From assembly GCA_900169235.1 (NCBI GenBank), contig FWCC01000137.1, positions 248,001 to 312,000 of the forward strand: a stretch of DNA of 64,000 nt, written 5' to 3'. Below the pieces are notes generated by a model. It was not told where the DNA came from. It did not search any database and worked only from the letters and a program-made list of their open reading frames with translations. Below are positions 46,625-56,708 of this stretch, one piece after another. Both the position numbers and the translations under genes were made by a program. Source of the stretch: Zarea fungicola (taxonomy: Eukaryota > Ascomycota > Sordariomycetes > Hypocreales > Cordycipitaceae). The number at the start of each line of letters is the position of its first letter. The first letter of the stretch is position 1.

Positions 46625-47049
46625 AAAGAGCAGAGTAAAGAGGGAAGGAGACTTTTAGCGGCGGAATTAAGGAGCATTTTGCAGAGTCCTGGTTCTACGC
46701 TTACTGATAACCGAGTCACGGCTGGCGATTTCAATTGGATCGAATAGCCACCGTTAGTAGCGCTGCCGAATTTCTAGCTTGGTGAAAGAATGAAATTAGG
46801 CAATGAAGACAGTTTCTGACTCAGGAATGTAGCTTCTATCTCATTCGTCGGATTAGCCGTGTCTCCGCAAGTTATCCTCCGCTGATGTTCCGGAAATGGT
46901 TGACGGTCCGACTGACGATTCTGATGGCCAGATAGTTTGGTAGCAATATATATTTCCAACTTGTTATCAACAGTATTTAAAGTGACCACGCATACTCCCA
47001 CCACTCAACTTTTACTCGTTTCTCAGTATCGAGCTTCATTCGTGCAGTG
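46625..47049. other. intergenic: regulator 3' flank and S9-peptidase promoter
   Basis: About 425 bases; holds the TATA-like element listed below. Nothing else recognised. Confidence 0.4.
46974..46981 (+). promoter_or_regulatory. TATA-like element of the S9 peptidase gene
   Basis: TATTTAAA about 69 bases upstream of the start codon at 47050. Confidence 0.35.
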
Positions 47050-49104
47050 ATGAGTGGCACTAAGAAAACCAACGGCCATGATCCCCACGCAGGCCTGCTT
47101 GCTGAAGGCATTGACTTGACAGGCACAGATGACTGGAAGCGGGCCAAAGACTGGTATATGCAACTTCATGGTCCATCCTTTGACCATGTTAGCAACGCCA
47201 GCGATCTCAATGCGTCTCCTGATGGGAGAAAACTTGCTTTTACTGGCACAGTTCGCCGCTCTCTCTACCACTCCAGTAGGCACACCTGCCTTATCGATTT
47301 ATCTGCAGATAAACAAGAAATGCGTTTTGTCGGCGACGGACCATATACGGACAAAACACCTCGATGGTCACCAGACGGAAAGTCACTTGCTTTCTTATCT
47401 GACCGCGCCAGCAAGGGCAACTTCCGGTTGTACACTGTGGATGTTTCCTCTGAAGCTTTGGAGGCGGTCATTGTACCAGTAACGCCAGGGCCACTCGGAG
47501 GTGTGATAGAGGACTTTGAGTGGGCTCCCAGCGGGAACACGGTTTTGTTCCGTTTAGCCGCCTACGGTATTGCGATTTCCGGTTTCGAGGGCTCAGGCAC
47601 ACTGGCCGATGATACTAATGGTGACGCGTCGGCACCTGCGTGGCTGCCGACAGTCAAGAGCGCTACGCCTCCTCTAAAAAGTCGAAGCCTTTGGATATGC
47701 GACACTGGCAAGAAAGAGTGCCGACAAGTCAACTTAGCTGGACGAAATGTGTGGACCTTCTCATGGGCTGGACTTGACCACGCCGTTGCTTTGATCAGCG
47801 ATTCTTCGGCCGAAGGCGCCCACAAAGAATCTGTAGTGGTCCATATGGATCTCTCTAATGGTTCTGAGAGGATCATGCGGAGCGTGGACAATAAAATTAT
47901 CGGGAGGCTCGCATCCAGCCCCTCAGGATCGCGCGTGGCAGTAATCGAATCAGCTGGTAGCGAGCGAATCAAGATTGTTGGGGATTTGATCATTATGGAC
48001 ACGGACACCGGCAAACGGACGCCGATAGACTCTTGCAGTGTGGATGTTAGTTCTGTCACATGGATAAGCGAGAAACAACTCTTAGCAGTTGGTTTTCGGG
48101 ATATGAGCTCCGTCTTGTTGGATGTAAACATGGCCACGGGCAAAGTTCGCGAGATTTGGGCTACAACAGACGCATGTGGTGGGACTGCAGGTTTTCCTTT
48201 AGCCAGCCGTGTGACCGACTCGTGCTTCGCTGTTGTACGAAACAGCTGGAAACTTCCACCTGAGATTGGTCTCGTCGATGCTCACGGAAAGTATACCACC
48301 ATTGTATCCTTTGCCCACGATGGCTGCAAATGGCTTCAAGGTCAAGTTGGAGATTGCAAGGTATTGACCTGGGAGTCAACTGACGGACTGGACATAAACG
48401 GACTGCTCTACCTACCGGCAAAAGGCTGTGCGCCATATCGAACAGTCATGGCCATTCATGGTGGACCATTCAGTGCCTACGCAGACTGTTGGATGAGCGC
48501 TCGTTTTTACATTCCATGGCTTGTCGCAAATGGATATGCCGTCTTTTGCCCCAATCCTCGCGGATCTGTCGGTCGTGGCGCCAAGTTTGCGAGCGGGGTC
48601 ATAGAAGATATTGGTGGCGGTGATGCGCAAGATCTCTTGACGGGAGTCGATCATCTTGTCAAGCTTGGATTGGCTGACTCGGAACACCTGGGCGTGATGG
48701 GCGGAAGCTACGGCGGTTACATGACGCTGTGGCTCATCACTCAGACCACACGCTTTTCTGCTGCTATTGCTTTCTCCCCTGTTTCCGACTACAAGATGCA
48801 GTGGATGAGCGGTGACTCGCGTGTGCCAATGCTCGGCAACGTCTACGTCAAAAACAGTCTTGCTGAACGTCGGAGTCCTTTGGGCAATGTACAGTATTGT
48901 CAAACGCCAACGCTCCTGCTGGCTGGCACCAAAGACACATGCACACCCGCCGCCCACGCACGAGTCTTCCATACAGCCCTGGTTGATCTGGGGATAAAAT
49001 CTGTCTGCGTTGAGTATCCTGAAGAGGGCCACGGCGTGCGCCAATTCCCCGCGATGCTGGACTCTTGCTGTAGAGTATTGGATTGGTGCGATACATTCAT
49101 GTAG
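47050..49104 (+). CDS. Prolyl-oligopeptidase family (S9) peptidase
   Basis: An intronless 684-aa serine peptidase. Residues 40-400 form the beta-propeller that filters substrates by size (repeats such as WSPDGKSLAFLSDR and FEWAPSGNTVLF, with WISEKQLLAVGF). The C-terminal alpha/beta hydrolase domain has the nucleophile motif GGSYGGYM (Ser about residue 553), the Asp in AGTKDTCTP, and the His in PEEGHGVRQFP. This order and length fit acylaminoacyl-peptidase/S9C-type enzymes and dipeptidyl-peptidase V-like proteins. No signal peptide is visible (MSGTKKTNGHDPHAG), so the enzyme is probably cytosolic and trims short peptides. The start at 47050 follows a compact leader with a TATA-like site 69 bases away. 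Next to an aspartase, it would suit release and breakdown of amino acids. Confidence 0.9.
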   Translation: MSGTKKTNGHDPHAGLLAEGIDLTGTDDWKRAKDWYMQLHGPSFDHVSNASDLNASPDGRKLAFTGTVRRSLYHSSRHTCLIDLSADKQEMRFVGDGPYTDKTPRWSPDGKSLAFLSDRASKGNFRLYTVDVSSEALEAVIVPVTPGPLGGVIEDFEWAPSGNTVLFRLAAYGIAISGFEGSGTLADDTNGDASAPAWLPTVKSATPPLKSRSLWICDTGKKECRQVNLAGRNVWTFSWAGLDHAVALISDSSAEGAHKESVVVHMDLSNGSERIMRSVDNKIIGRLASSPSGSRVAVIESAGSERIKIVGDLIIMDTDTGKRTPIDSCSVDVSSVTWISEKQLLAVGFRDMSSVLLDVNMATGKVREIWATTDACGGTAGFPLASRVTDSCFAVVRNSWKLPPEIGLVDAHGKYTTIVSFAHDGCKWLQGQVGDCKVLTWESTDGLDINGLLYLPAKGCAPYRTVMAIHGGPFSAYADCWMSARFYIPWLVANGYAVFCPNPRGSVGRGAKFASGVIEDIGGGDAQDLLTGVDHLVKLGLADSEHLGVMGGSYGGYMTLWLITQTTRFSAAIAFSPVSDYKMQWMSGDSRVPMLGNVYVKNSLAERRSPLGNVQYCQTPTLLLAGTKDTCTPAAHARVFHTALVDLGIKSVCVEYPEEGHGVRQFPAMLDSCCRVLDWCDTFM

Positions 49105-49623
49105 TGTCTTAGCTCGCGAGATACTTGGATACTTTAATCTTATTCGGCCGAGCTGATGACTGTATCCACAAACTACTGTTACAGCTGTGCGTGCTTGGGC
49201 ATGGTTTTACGTTACTACTTCTTGGCAAACAGAATATCTTATGCTTCCCTTGATCCTGCATCACAGAGTGCCTGACCTATACGTCTGATAAAGAGTATTC
49301 CTTTATCTGGTGATTCTTGTGGCAGAACTATTCAACATAACTTTCGGTCTGGGGAGGAGCAACATCTTTTTGCGCCGGCATGCTATTCTTAATTCACGTA
49401 CATATACGAGTTATGCGTGGCAGTTGTCTTACCACTCTGTCCCATTTCTGTTCCGAGTATTAAAGCATTTAACCACTAAATTTCACATTCTGTACCGCTG
49501 AGCCCTCAGTTTACAATTTGTTACTTTTTTGGCATTTGTTGCTTATTTAGCCAAGTGTCATTTTCATTCGAGGCTACAGCACAGCCTGTTCACACGATCC
49601 TTGTTCTTTGACACACCGTCAAC
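49105..49623. other. intergenic
   Basis: About 520 bases between the S9 peptidase gene and the SDR gene. AT-rich; no feature recognised apart from the presumed SDR promoter. Confidence 0.4.
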
Positions 49624-50719
49624 ATGACATTCCAGCCTACCCTGCTGAAAGACAAGGTCGGGATTGTGACGGGTGCGGGGTCACCATATGGGATAGGACG
49701 ATCCCTCGTTCTTGTCCTTGCAGCCGCTGGCGCAAAAGCAGTCTACGCGACAGACATAAACCTGGCACGCGGTATAGCGTCTCTCCAAAATGAAGTTAAA
49801 GCAAGCGGCTCCCTCTGCATTGTCCATGTTGCACAGCTGGATGTGACATCTGAGGAGCAGACGAGGGCTGTTGTGGATGAAGTTTTGTCTGCATACGGTC
49901 AGCTAGACTTTTTCTTTGCCAATGCTGGCGTTACATCTTCCAAGTAATAGCTACGCTCTCTACCCCGCCCAGCCAGCACAGTCAAACTGTGCGATGTTAT
50001 TCCATGCAGTCATTAAATTTTGTGATGCAGATCTCTCGAGGAAACCGACGTTGCGCACTATGATAAAATCAATCGCATTCTGCAGCGGTCCGTATTCCTG
50101 GCGGTCAAATATGCCGGCCATGCCATGAGCGTCGTATCTGCGCAAAAGCCATCCCCTGGTGGCAGCATCATCGCTACCTCTTCTATCGCAGGACTATCAG
50201 GATCCATAGCAGACCTGTCGTACTGTAAGACTGTCCATTAAACAGCAGCTCATCATCTGATCTTTAGTCCATTACATTAAGAACCAAGAGAAACTGATGA
50301 ATTACAAACTAGCCACGGCAAAAGCAGCGGTGGCACACCTGGTGCAGTGTGCCTCTGTGCAGCTAGCAGCTACAAATATTCGCGTCAACGCCATAGCACC
50401 CGGGCTCGTGCGGACGAGTCTCTTTTATACCTCGAGCCCGCAAGGAGATGTGAATGACCACGTTTTGTTTAGCAAGGATGATGCGTTGCGTCGATACGAC
50501 GCGGTGGCGGCGAGGTTACAACAGAGCGGAAGGCAGTACTATTATAATCGCGCTGCAGAACCGGTTGAGATTGCAAACATCGGCGTATTCCTTGCGTCGG
50601 ATGCGGCGGCGTCTATTAATGGGCAGACCATCGTGGCAGATAGCGGCAGGATTGCTGGTGGGTTTGCAGAAAAGTTTCTTGAGCCCGTAGCTACCTTAAA
50701 GCCGCTGACAAAATTGTGA
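49624..50719 (+). CDS. Short-chain dehydrogenase/reductase (SDR)
   Basis: A 306-aa NAD(P)-dependent enzyme in three exons: 49624-49943, 50031-50224 and 50313-50719. The cofactor motif is TGAGSPYGIGR (residues 17-27), followed by an Asp in YATDIN, which favours NAD(H). FANAG is the structural NAG motif. The catalytic Ser lies in IATSSIAG. The acceptor at 50312 (AACTAG) is chosen because it alone joins SY with STAK and restores the catalytic YxxxK (YSTAKAAV). An earlier TTTAG at 50267 also keeps the frame but would insert 15 residues and break that motif. RVNAIAPGLVRT is the family's PG motif. The C-terminus has the usual ASINGQTIVADSG segment. Substrate unknown. It is the last gene of the plus-strand run starting with the aspartase. 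Confidence 0.88.
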
Positions 50720-51078
50720 TTGGTACACACTGAGCATATTTTTTCTCAGCACAACCAAGTGTTGAGACATTAAATAAGAAGAAACTGTATTGGGGCAATA
50801 GGACCAAGTAAATGTTGCGCTAAATGTAAACATCTGTTCAAGGCCAAGCTTTATTATCTCCAATAGTTGCTGCGCGATAGTAAGAGATACTGATTTTGAG
50901 TGATACTATGTTAAAAGAGGCATTGAAAAATGTCACGCTGACAAGATCTTTTTGCCGACAAAATAGACAATGAAATTGGGCTATGAACTAGAACAAATGA
51001 TCGATCCTACTCAACGGTAGACCGAGCTCCTTGCGTTGTATGCTGAACATTCTGTCATTTGTGATGAAAACCAATCTC
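50720..51078. other. intergenic: convergent 3' flanks
   Basis: About 360 bases between the stops of the SDR gene and the FTA2-like gene. Nothing recognised. Confidence 0.4.
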
Positions 51079-52043
51079 TTAAACTCGTCTTCTCACAGAA
51101 TTGCCACTACTGCGCAATTTCCTCGCATATTCCAGGTTTCTTGTCTTCCTCCAGCGCACAATAAACCCCTCTGCGTCAACCACGTCGTCCAGCATGTTCA
51201 GGTCGCCAAGCCGTGACTCGCGAGATAGAAAACCATTCTCTGGAGTGATGAAGCAGTGTGGCTCTGTTCTAGACGACCCAAAGTCGACTAGCTTGCCGTC
51301 CCGAAAATTATCCTTTCGAACATCGAGGTTGTACACCTTGAGCCGATTCAGCTCTTGAATATCCTTTCGAATCGTCTCCACGCTCTTGTAAGTTACTCCG
51401 GGATCTTTCGATGCCAGATGTTTTACTATGCCTCGGATCGGTCGCGTCGAGATTGGATTTCGTGCATTTGGCGTCGGGGACGAGTCGGAAGAGAAGTCGC
51501 TGTCGAGACAGTGCTCGTCCAAGTCGACTCCATAGTCATCTAGCACTTTGCGGTATCGGTCGTCGAGATAAATAAAACCAAAACACGGTACGGCTATGTC
51601 GTGCTTAATCTGACCTTGTTTCCTGGCCATGTTTATTCGCCCATATGCGCGGCATTCAGCATAGAACGGGTCCAAGTGAAGCTCGGCCAGCCGTTCAGGC
51701 TCATCCCCTGAGACGAAGGCTTCCCAGAAGAATCTGATATCCTCCACGTTGAAAAACTTGAACTGTCGTGTAGTACTTCGTTGGCTTTGAAACCAGATAA
51801 TGCTCACCAGCCCATGTAGGATTGGCCACTTACCACCTTCAGTGCATAAAGCTGCGACTCTATCCTAACCTTGAATACGTATCCCTGTCGCCCTTCATCA
51901 GAATGCTCTAGTAAGTCCTCATCGAGTCTCTCTAGCCACTCAATGGGCGAATTGTGGTGCCGAAAGGCGCGTAGCTTTGGGCCTCGGCAAGGGGGTAGCT
52001 CCTTTGGGTGTGGTGGAGGGCGGTGCCTCTGCTCACTACCCAT
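51079..52043 (-). CDS. FTA2-like (kinetochore Sim4 complex subunit family) protein
   Basis: A 297-aa protein in two minus-strand exons, 52043-51834 and 51762-51079; the intron starts GTAAGT and ends GACAG. The splice joins YALKV with FKFFNVED, giving the conserved stretch GYVFKVRIESQLYALKVFKFF, which resembles a kinase N-lobe beta sheet with its Lys. DPFYAECRAYGRI and CFGFIYLDD follow. The last part has VYNLDVRKDNFRDGKLVDFGSS, which mirrors a kinase catalytic loop and DFG-like site. Fungal proteins with this pattern are filed under the FTA2 family, named after a fission-yeast kinetochore subunit. In filamentous fungi the family is expanded and most members need not be kinetochore proteins. 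It is divergent from an unknown gene at 52534. Confidence 0.72.
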
Positions 52044-52533
52044 TCTCTTTTGGGGGCGCCGAGCTTAGCGGGTACGAATAGTTGGCACGGGCATAGTCGG
52101 CCAGCCTTCATGCGGCCCAGGATGGGGTCGTGTGTTCTTTTTAATAGCTCAGTTATCTAATAGAGTGCTATTCTTGGCCATGGCGGACGGGCGGTCCCGT
52201 CCCGTGTTGACATGCATGATGGATCTGCAGCCAGGGAGGCAAAGAGCGGGTCGCAGCCAACCAGAACTGTTATTTGTTTCAGGCCATCCGTGCCAGTTAT
52301 GATCAATGCAACGTGCCATACTAAGATTGGTCAAGCTCATTTCAGCCCATGTTGGCAACATGCCACGGGCGCCTAGCTATCACCGAGAACTGTCTGTAAC
52401 AGGACAAACCGCGTCGGTTGATGCTCGTGTATAAGCGGTTGGGGCCCTTCCACGGAAGTTGAACACCCCATGCGCTATTTCTCCAGTGTGTATTCCGATT
52501 CTGACGGTGTTATCAGCAAATCATCGAACCATA
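52044..52533. other. intergenic: shared divergent promoter
   Basis: About 490 bases between two divergent genes. An inverted repeat GACGGG-CGGT-CCCGTC lies at 52186-52201 and could be a dyad protein-binding site. No gene seen. Confidence 0.45.
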
Positions 52534-54122
52534 ATGAGCAAAATCACAACCGTACTCGATTCTTTGACATGGCCAAATCCTGAAATTCGGTATGGTGCAC
52601 GAGGTGGCACACTACACAAGAGCACCACTTTCCTTGCTCCGCAAAAAATTATACCGTGGAATGAATTTAACATGGAAACGATAGCAAGTATAGGCGGGGG
52701 AAGGCTGCTACGTACAATCCAGGCAACACCCTCCCTGCTGACTGTCCCGCCCGATGTGGACGTTGAGCACTGCGTCGTGGAGCAGGAGCAAGAAACAGAG
52801 TCCAAGTTTTTGCTCGAGCAGTGGAGTCATTGTATTGTACAGAAATGTCTAAACTCTGTCCAAGATCAACTTCCGATCTGCAAGTGGAATCCTGGTATCA
52901 AAGCAAAGGCGAGCAAAGGCTCCAGCATCCTCACTACAGCGTCGACAAGCTACGCGAGCACGCCAGCGAGCGACGGGCCAACTCCAGGCTCTTCTCTATC
53001 CATCCATGCTGCGTTTCGCTACTGGAGTAATTCAGCGCGCCGATTGAAACAGATGAAAAAGCTACGTCCGGATGCAGGCGCGACCGCTCCATGTAACACA
53101 CACGGTAGCTTGTGTCCGGCGAGCCTCGTCGAACGGCTACCTAAAGACTACAAGGCTGCAACCAAATGGAGGAGCTGGGAGGCACTGGAGCAAGTACTTG
53201 ACAAAGACAAAAGCGGAGATTGGAAAGCAGGCCAGTTACACAAGCAGCCAGCATGGCCACTTCGCCAGGTATACACCTATTGCGTAAGGTTTGGGTGCCG
53301 CTACGGATGTATACTGACGACGGAAGAGGCATTTGTGTTTCGAATTCGCCCAGGTAAATTCCCACTCGTCTTTGCTTCTCTCTTCTTATTCACGATGTAG
53401 TAGAGACTAAAAATTTCCTTTTTGACTCTCATTAGTTAGCTCGACAGATCGTTCGCGGCCGTTGGAATCGGTCCTACAAGAAAATGGGCTGATGGAGTAT
53501 GCATCAATCCCCTGGTCTGAGCCTGAGATTGCAATCAATACCAAGGGCAAAAGTGTGAACAGAGAGCCCTCCCTCACATTTAATCTTGCAGTGTGGTTCA
53601 TCCATGTGCTGGCCGCTTCCCAGTTTCATCCAGACTGGACGTACGACGCATTGAGCTCTGAAGACATTGAAATGCATGAATGCACGGCTATTCAGATACC
53701 TGTTACACCAGAAAGCGAGACACGACAACCACAGCGAGGCAATAGAGATCGGGTACGCAGTCGAACTAGATCCCGCAAGCGCGCGCGTGAGGACGCAGAC
53801 GAGGCCTATTCGCACTCGTTTACAACAGATAGCTTCGGTTTAACGGACAGTTTCCGGGTACGGTTTGCATTCTCCCTGATTTCCAGTATCCGTTAATCTT
53901 TAGTGGCTAATACTTTTCACTTTGTTACAGTCCCGTCAAAGCGACTCCGCGCCAAGCGATATCACTTGCGTCAATGAGAAGGCACGCTGGCTGCCAAGAA
54001 GCAGCTTTGTCGTGACAAGCGACCACGATACGAATTTGGCGTTACTGAGGGAGAATGATGACACGGGAGATGTTGAGTTGAGGAGGTCGAAGCGTGTTCG
54101 GGCTCAAAGCTTCAACTCATAA
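52534..54122 (+). CDS. Unknown protein with basic C-terminal region
   Basis: A 477-aa protein in three exons: 52534-53353, 53436-53857 and 53931-54122. Introns start GTAAAT and GTACGG and end ATTAG and TACAG; all joins keep the frame. The start at 52534 (MSKITTVLDSL) is chosen because upstream frame content looks non-coding. No domain is recognised with confidence. Visible features are an aromatic/Arg-rich opening (WPNPEIRYGARGG), a Glu-rich helix (EQEQETESKFLLEQW) and a Ser/Thr linker. Then comes QVYTYCVRFGCRYGCILTTE, a motif seen in many uncharacterised fungal proteins that also bear kinase-like folds. A strongly basic stretch near residue 385 (RVRSRTRSRKRARED) probably acts as a nuclear localisation signal. 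The C-terminus is also basic (LRRSKRVRAQ). It shares a promoter region with the FTA2-like gene. Confidence 0.7.
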
Positions 54123-54460
54123 ACATCAGCCTTCAAACAATTTCCAGAAGGCCTCTATCTAGCTACCATCAACCAAGATCGCAACAAAATAAAATCTAAT
54201 ACAAATTGCATATACGCCAATAATTTGGACCAATTGCCAGTATTGAAACGTCGGCAAGGATACCTAATTGTGATTGCGCGAATTGGCAAACCCTCAAACG
54301 GGATGTGGGATAAACGCCGATAGCACAAAGCCACTTCATCAACCAGGTAGCCTTGAAGGGGTAACGACCTCAACGTGAGCCAGTGATCACAGGAAGTACG
54401 ACAAAGACAAACTAGGTACATAAGCATAAGAACAAAAAGGCCACAGCCAGCCTAGATAGT

Positions 54461-54484
54461 TTAGATTTTTATTGATCAATCTAA
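54461..54484. repeat. short inverted repeat
   Basis: TTAGATT and AATCTAA form a 7-bp perfect stem around a 10-base loop; the overlapping ATTGATCAAT (54471-54480) is itself a perfect palindrome. About 340 bases after the stop of the upstream gene. Confidence 0.6.
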
Positions 54485-55916
54485 GCAATAGTTCGCAGGG
54501 GAGATGCTTGCTGTTGAAGATGCTTTACATCGAGAGTACTGTTCAAATATTAAAGCTTGCCCGATGAACCTGCCTAACCGTACCTTACAAGATAAGTCAC
54601 CGCTATACTGATTATCAATAATACTAACAGGCTCCCCATAAGCAGGATAAATTTGAGATTGCTACATTCTAGCTTCTACTCTATCTGTTTATTTAGGGAG
54701 GTGGCCATCGGAGGTGGCCGCTTGTTACACAAAGCGAGCCCAATGCAATATTGCAGCCAAGGACTTGTACTTTCAGCCGCATTACGACCTCCCTCCTGAT
54801 CACCACCTCTGTGTGCTCCGCATGACGGCTATTTGAGCTATACCCCGAGACACTGTTTGGAAGTGCAAAACCGCAATCCTACCCTCCCGAAGCTATTGCA
54901 ATTACTTTTAGCATCCTAGGCAATATCCCGCAGCTCTCCCAGCTTGCCATCCAGCTTGGCCTCGCAGTCGTTGTCACAAGGGTGGCCCTTAGTGACCACG
55001 GCGCTGGGGAGTACCAACAGCTTCGTGCGCTTTGGGGTGGCCTCCCTTGGGCGAGCTGCAATGTCCCTGGCGCCACTACGAATAGACTAGCTGAAGAACC
55101 AGGAACGTAGTCCTTACGGAGGGGGACAAGTCGGACCAACTCTGATGCGAGAGATACCGGCCCACAAACAGTCCAATAGCGGCCGTGTGCTCTGTATCTC
55201 ACTGGGAGGATGGCTTCGTTGTCGTGTGTGTCGGCGTCTCATTGGGCAGTGCCATGTGCGGCATTAGGGGACAGGGTCGAACTAGAAACCCAAAAATAGC
55301 CGAGATAAACAGCGGGCCGCCTTGCATAGATCAGTCTGGAGGGCAGCCACATCCGAGGCAAGTGGTCAAGGCGAACCACCGGGTCAACCGATAGAGGATC
55401 GTGAAAGCTGTACTTCCCCCATCGCAAAGTATTGTCATTAGTTCAATAATATTGAGACCACGGTAAAGTGAATAAAATAAGCCTTTATCGGCTTTCTTTT
55501 TCTTCCTCCTAAGAGAAATATATTGAATGATCGCCGCAGGTTAAAGGCTGTGGGGTGGGTGTGCTTGCCATGGACGGCGCACTTACTCCACGCAGCCGTA
55601 GAAGCCTAGTGGTTAGCTCTTGATCGGATATATTGTCTTGGAGCCTTTGCAAACGCCCTCAAACGCAATCTTCTATCCTATTACACAGCCAGAGGAACTT
55701 GATAGCGTGGTTTCAATATAATGCATGAGACACACGGGCCTCCTCTATGTATCTATTGCAGAACTACTTGCATACTGGTAGTTACAAATTACAGGCAGTT
55801 ATAGATCGTGCACACGAGTCGTCACTAACCAAACTCTGTTGGCTTTGAGTCAAAGTGCACGCTAACTTTTGTTGAGGGATGTAGTCTTGACTCGGATTTC
55901 TCCTGGACCTGACCCG

Positions 55917-55924
55917 TATAAATA
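55917..55924 (+). promoter_or_regulatory. TATA box of the small secreted protein gene
   Basis: TATAAATA 62 bases upstream of the ATG at 55986, at the right place for a core promoter. Confidence 0.5.
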
Positions 55925-55985
55925 CCTGTAGCCAGGTCGTTGCAGACATGCACAACTGCCTCTAGTCACAGAACAAGCCGCGAAT

Positions 55986-56708
55986 ATGAAATACGTCTAC
56001 TTTCTCGCTTTTCATTTCACTAGCTGTATGTATCTCAGTTTGCACTCTCATTTGTAAATCTGATAGCACTAATAGTCTACCAGATTTTGCAGGCGCTCTG
56101 CCACAAAGTATAAGTGCGCTGACGGATACAATACTCCTTCAGGACTTGCTCCAAAGAGTGCACAATGCTATTAGCACAGATGCTGCCACAATTTGTAAGT
56201 CACCTGTCTGGCTGTTGTTACCTAATTATTGATTCTTTTAAGCACATTCGATATCTAGTATGACAGCCGAATCCTATGCAAGTGCCAATATTTCTGCTAC
56301 TGCGGAAATTCAGGGCGCATTGGAGCATTCCCTGGCAACTGTGCAGAATGTGACAGCTAGTATGGCAGCAATATCCCATGCAGAGGAGAGGCATATAAGT
56401 ACAGTCCGAAATTCAGCTGAAAACTCTACTTTGCAAAGCATTCTCTCGAGCATTGGCCAGGATATCAACAATCTCTTTTCTGGGCTATTGAACTCAATTA
56501 ACAGCTGTAAGTCAGGCTATTCTAGTGCAATGCGTAAGGGTATTATGCTAACTGGGCTGCAGCAGAGGCAATCCAGGCCTTGGCCGAGAGCTTTGTCAAC
56601 GCCCTCGTTAACCTCGTTAATACAGCTGGATCGGCTTTCTACAGCGTTCCCGGTTTCCAGGAACTACTAGAAACGCTTGGTGAACTCACCAAAATTATTC
56701 CAAACTGA
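55986..56708 (+). CDS. Small secreted protein in four exons, unknown
   Basis: A 186-aa protein reconstructed from four exons: 55986-56025, 56084-56194, 56243-56506 and 56563-56708. All three introns are 48-58 nt long, start GTATGT or GTAAGT, and split a codon after its first base. The third has a GCTAACTG branch-like site. An N-terminal hydrophobic stretch (MKYVYFLAFHFTS) is followed by YFAGALPQ, which fits a signal peptide cleaved after residue 17 or so. An alternative acceptor at 56092 would drop three residues and still keep the frame. The mature protein is rich in Ser, Ala, Ile and Leu, has no cysteine pattern and looks mostly helical (LLQDLLQRVHNAIS, LQSILSSIGQDINNLF). No family recognised. 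Exon structure, TATA box and frame continuity make it real. A secreted effector-like or surface protein is possible. Confidence 0.72.

Larger units (their letters stand above)
54123..55985. other. gene-poor stretch with hairpin and coding-like fragment
   Basis: About 1.9 kb. A stem-loop lies at 54461-54484 (TTAGATT/AATCTAA arms, with ATTGATCAAT inside). A 94-codon coding-like open frame on the plus strand occupies 54826-55110 and is described under findings. A TATA box for the next gene lies at 55917-55924. No complete gene seen. Confidence 0.45.

Noticed and set aside
50225..50312. SDR with a missing catalytic Tyr (reading YKLATAK)
   Set aside because: This appeared only with the acceptor at 50267. 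Using the TAG acceptor at 50312 joins SY with STAK and gives a normal YxxxK motif, so the enzyme is intact.
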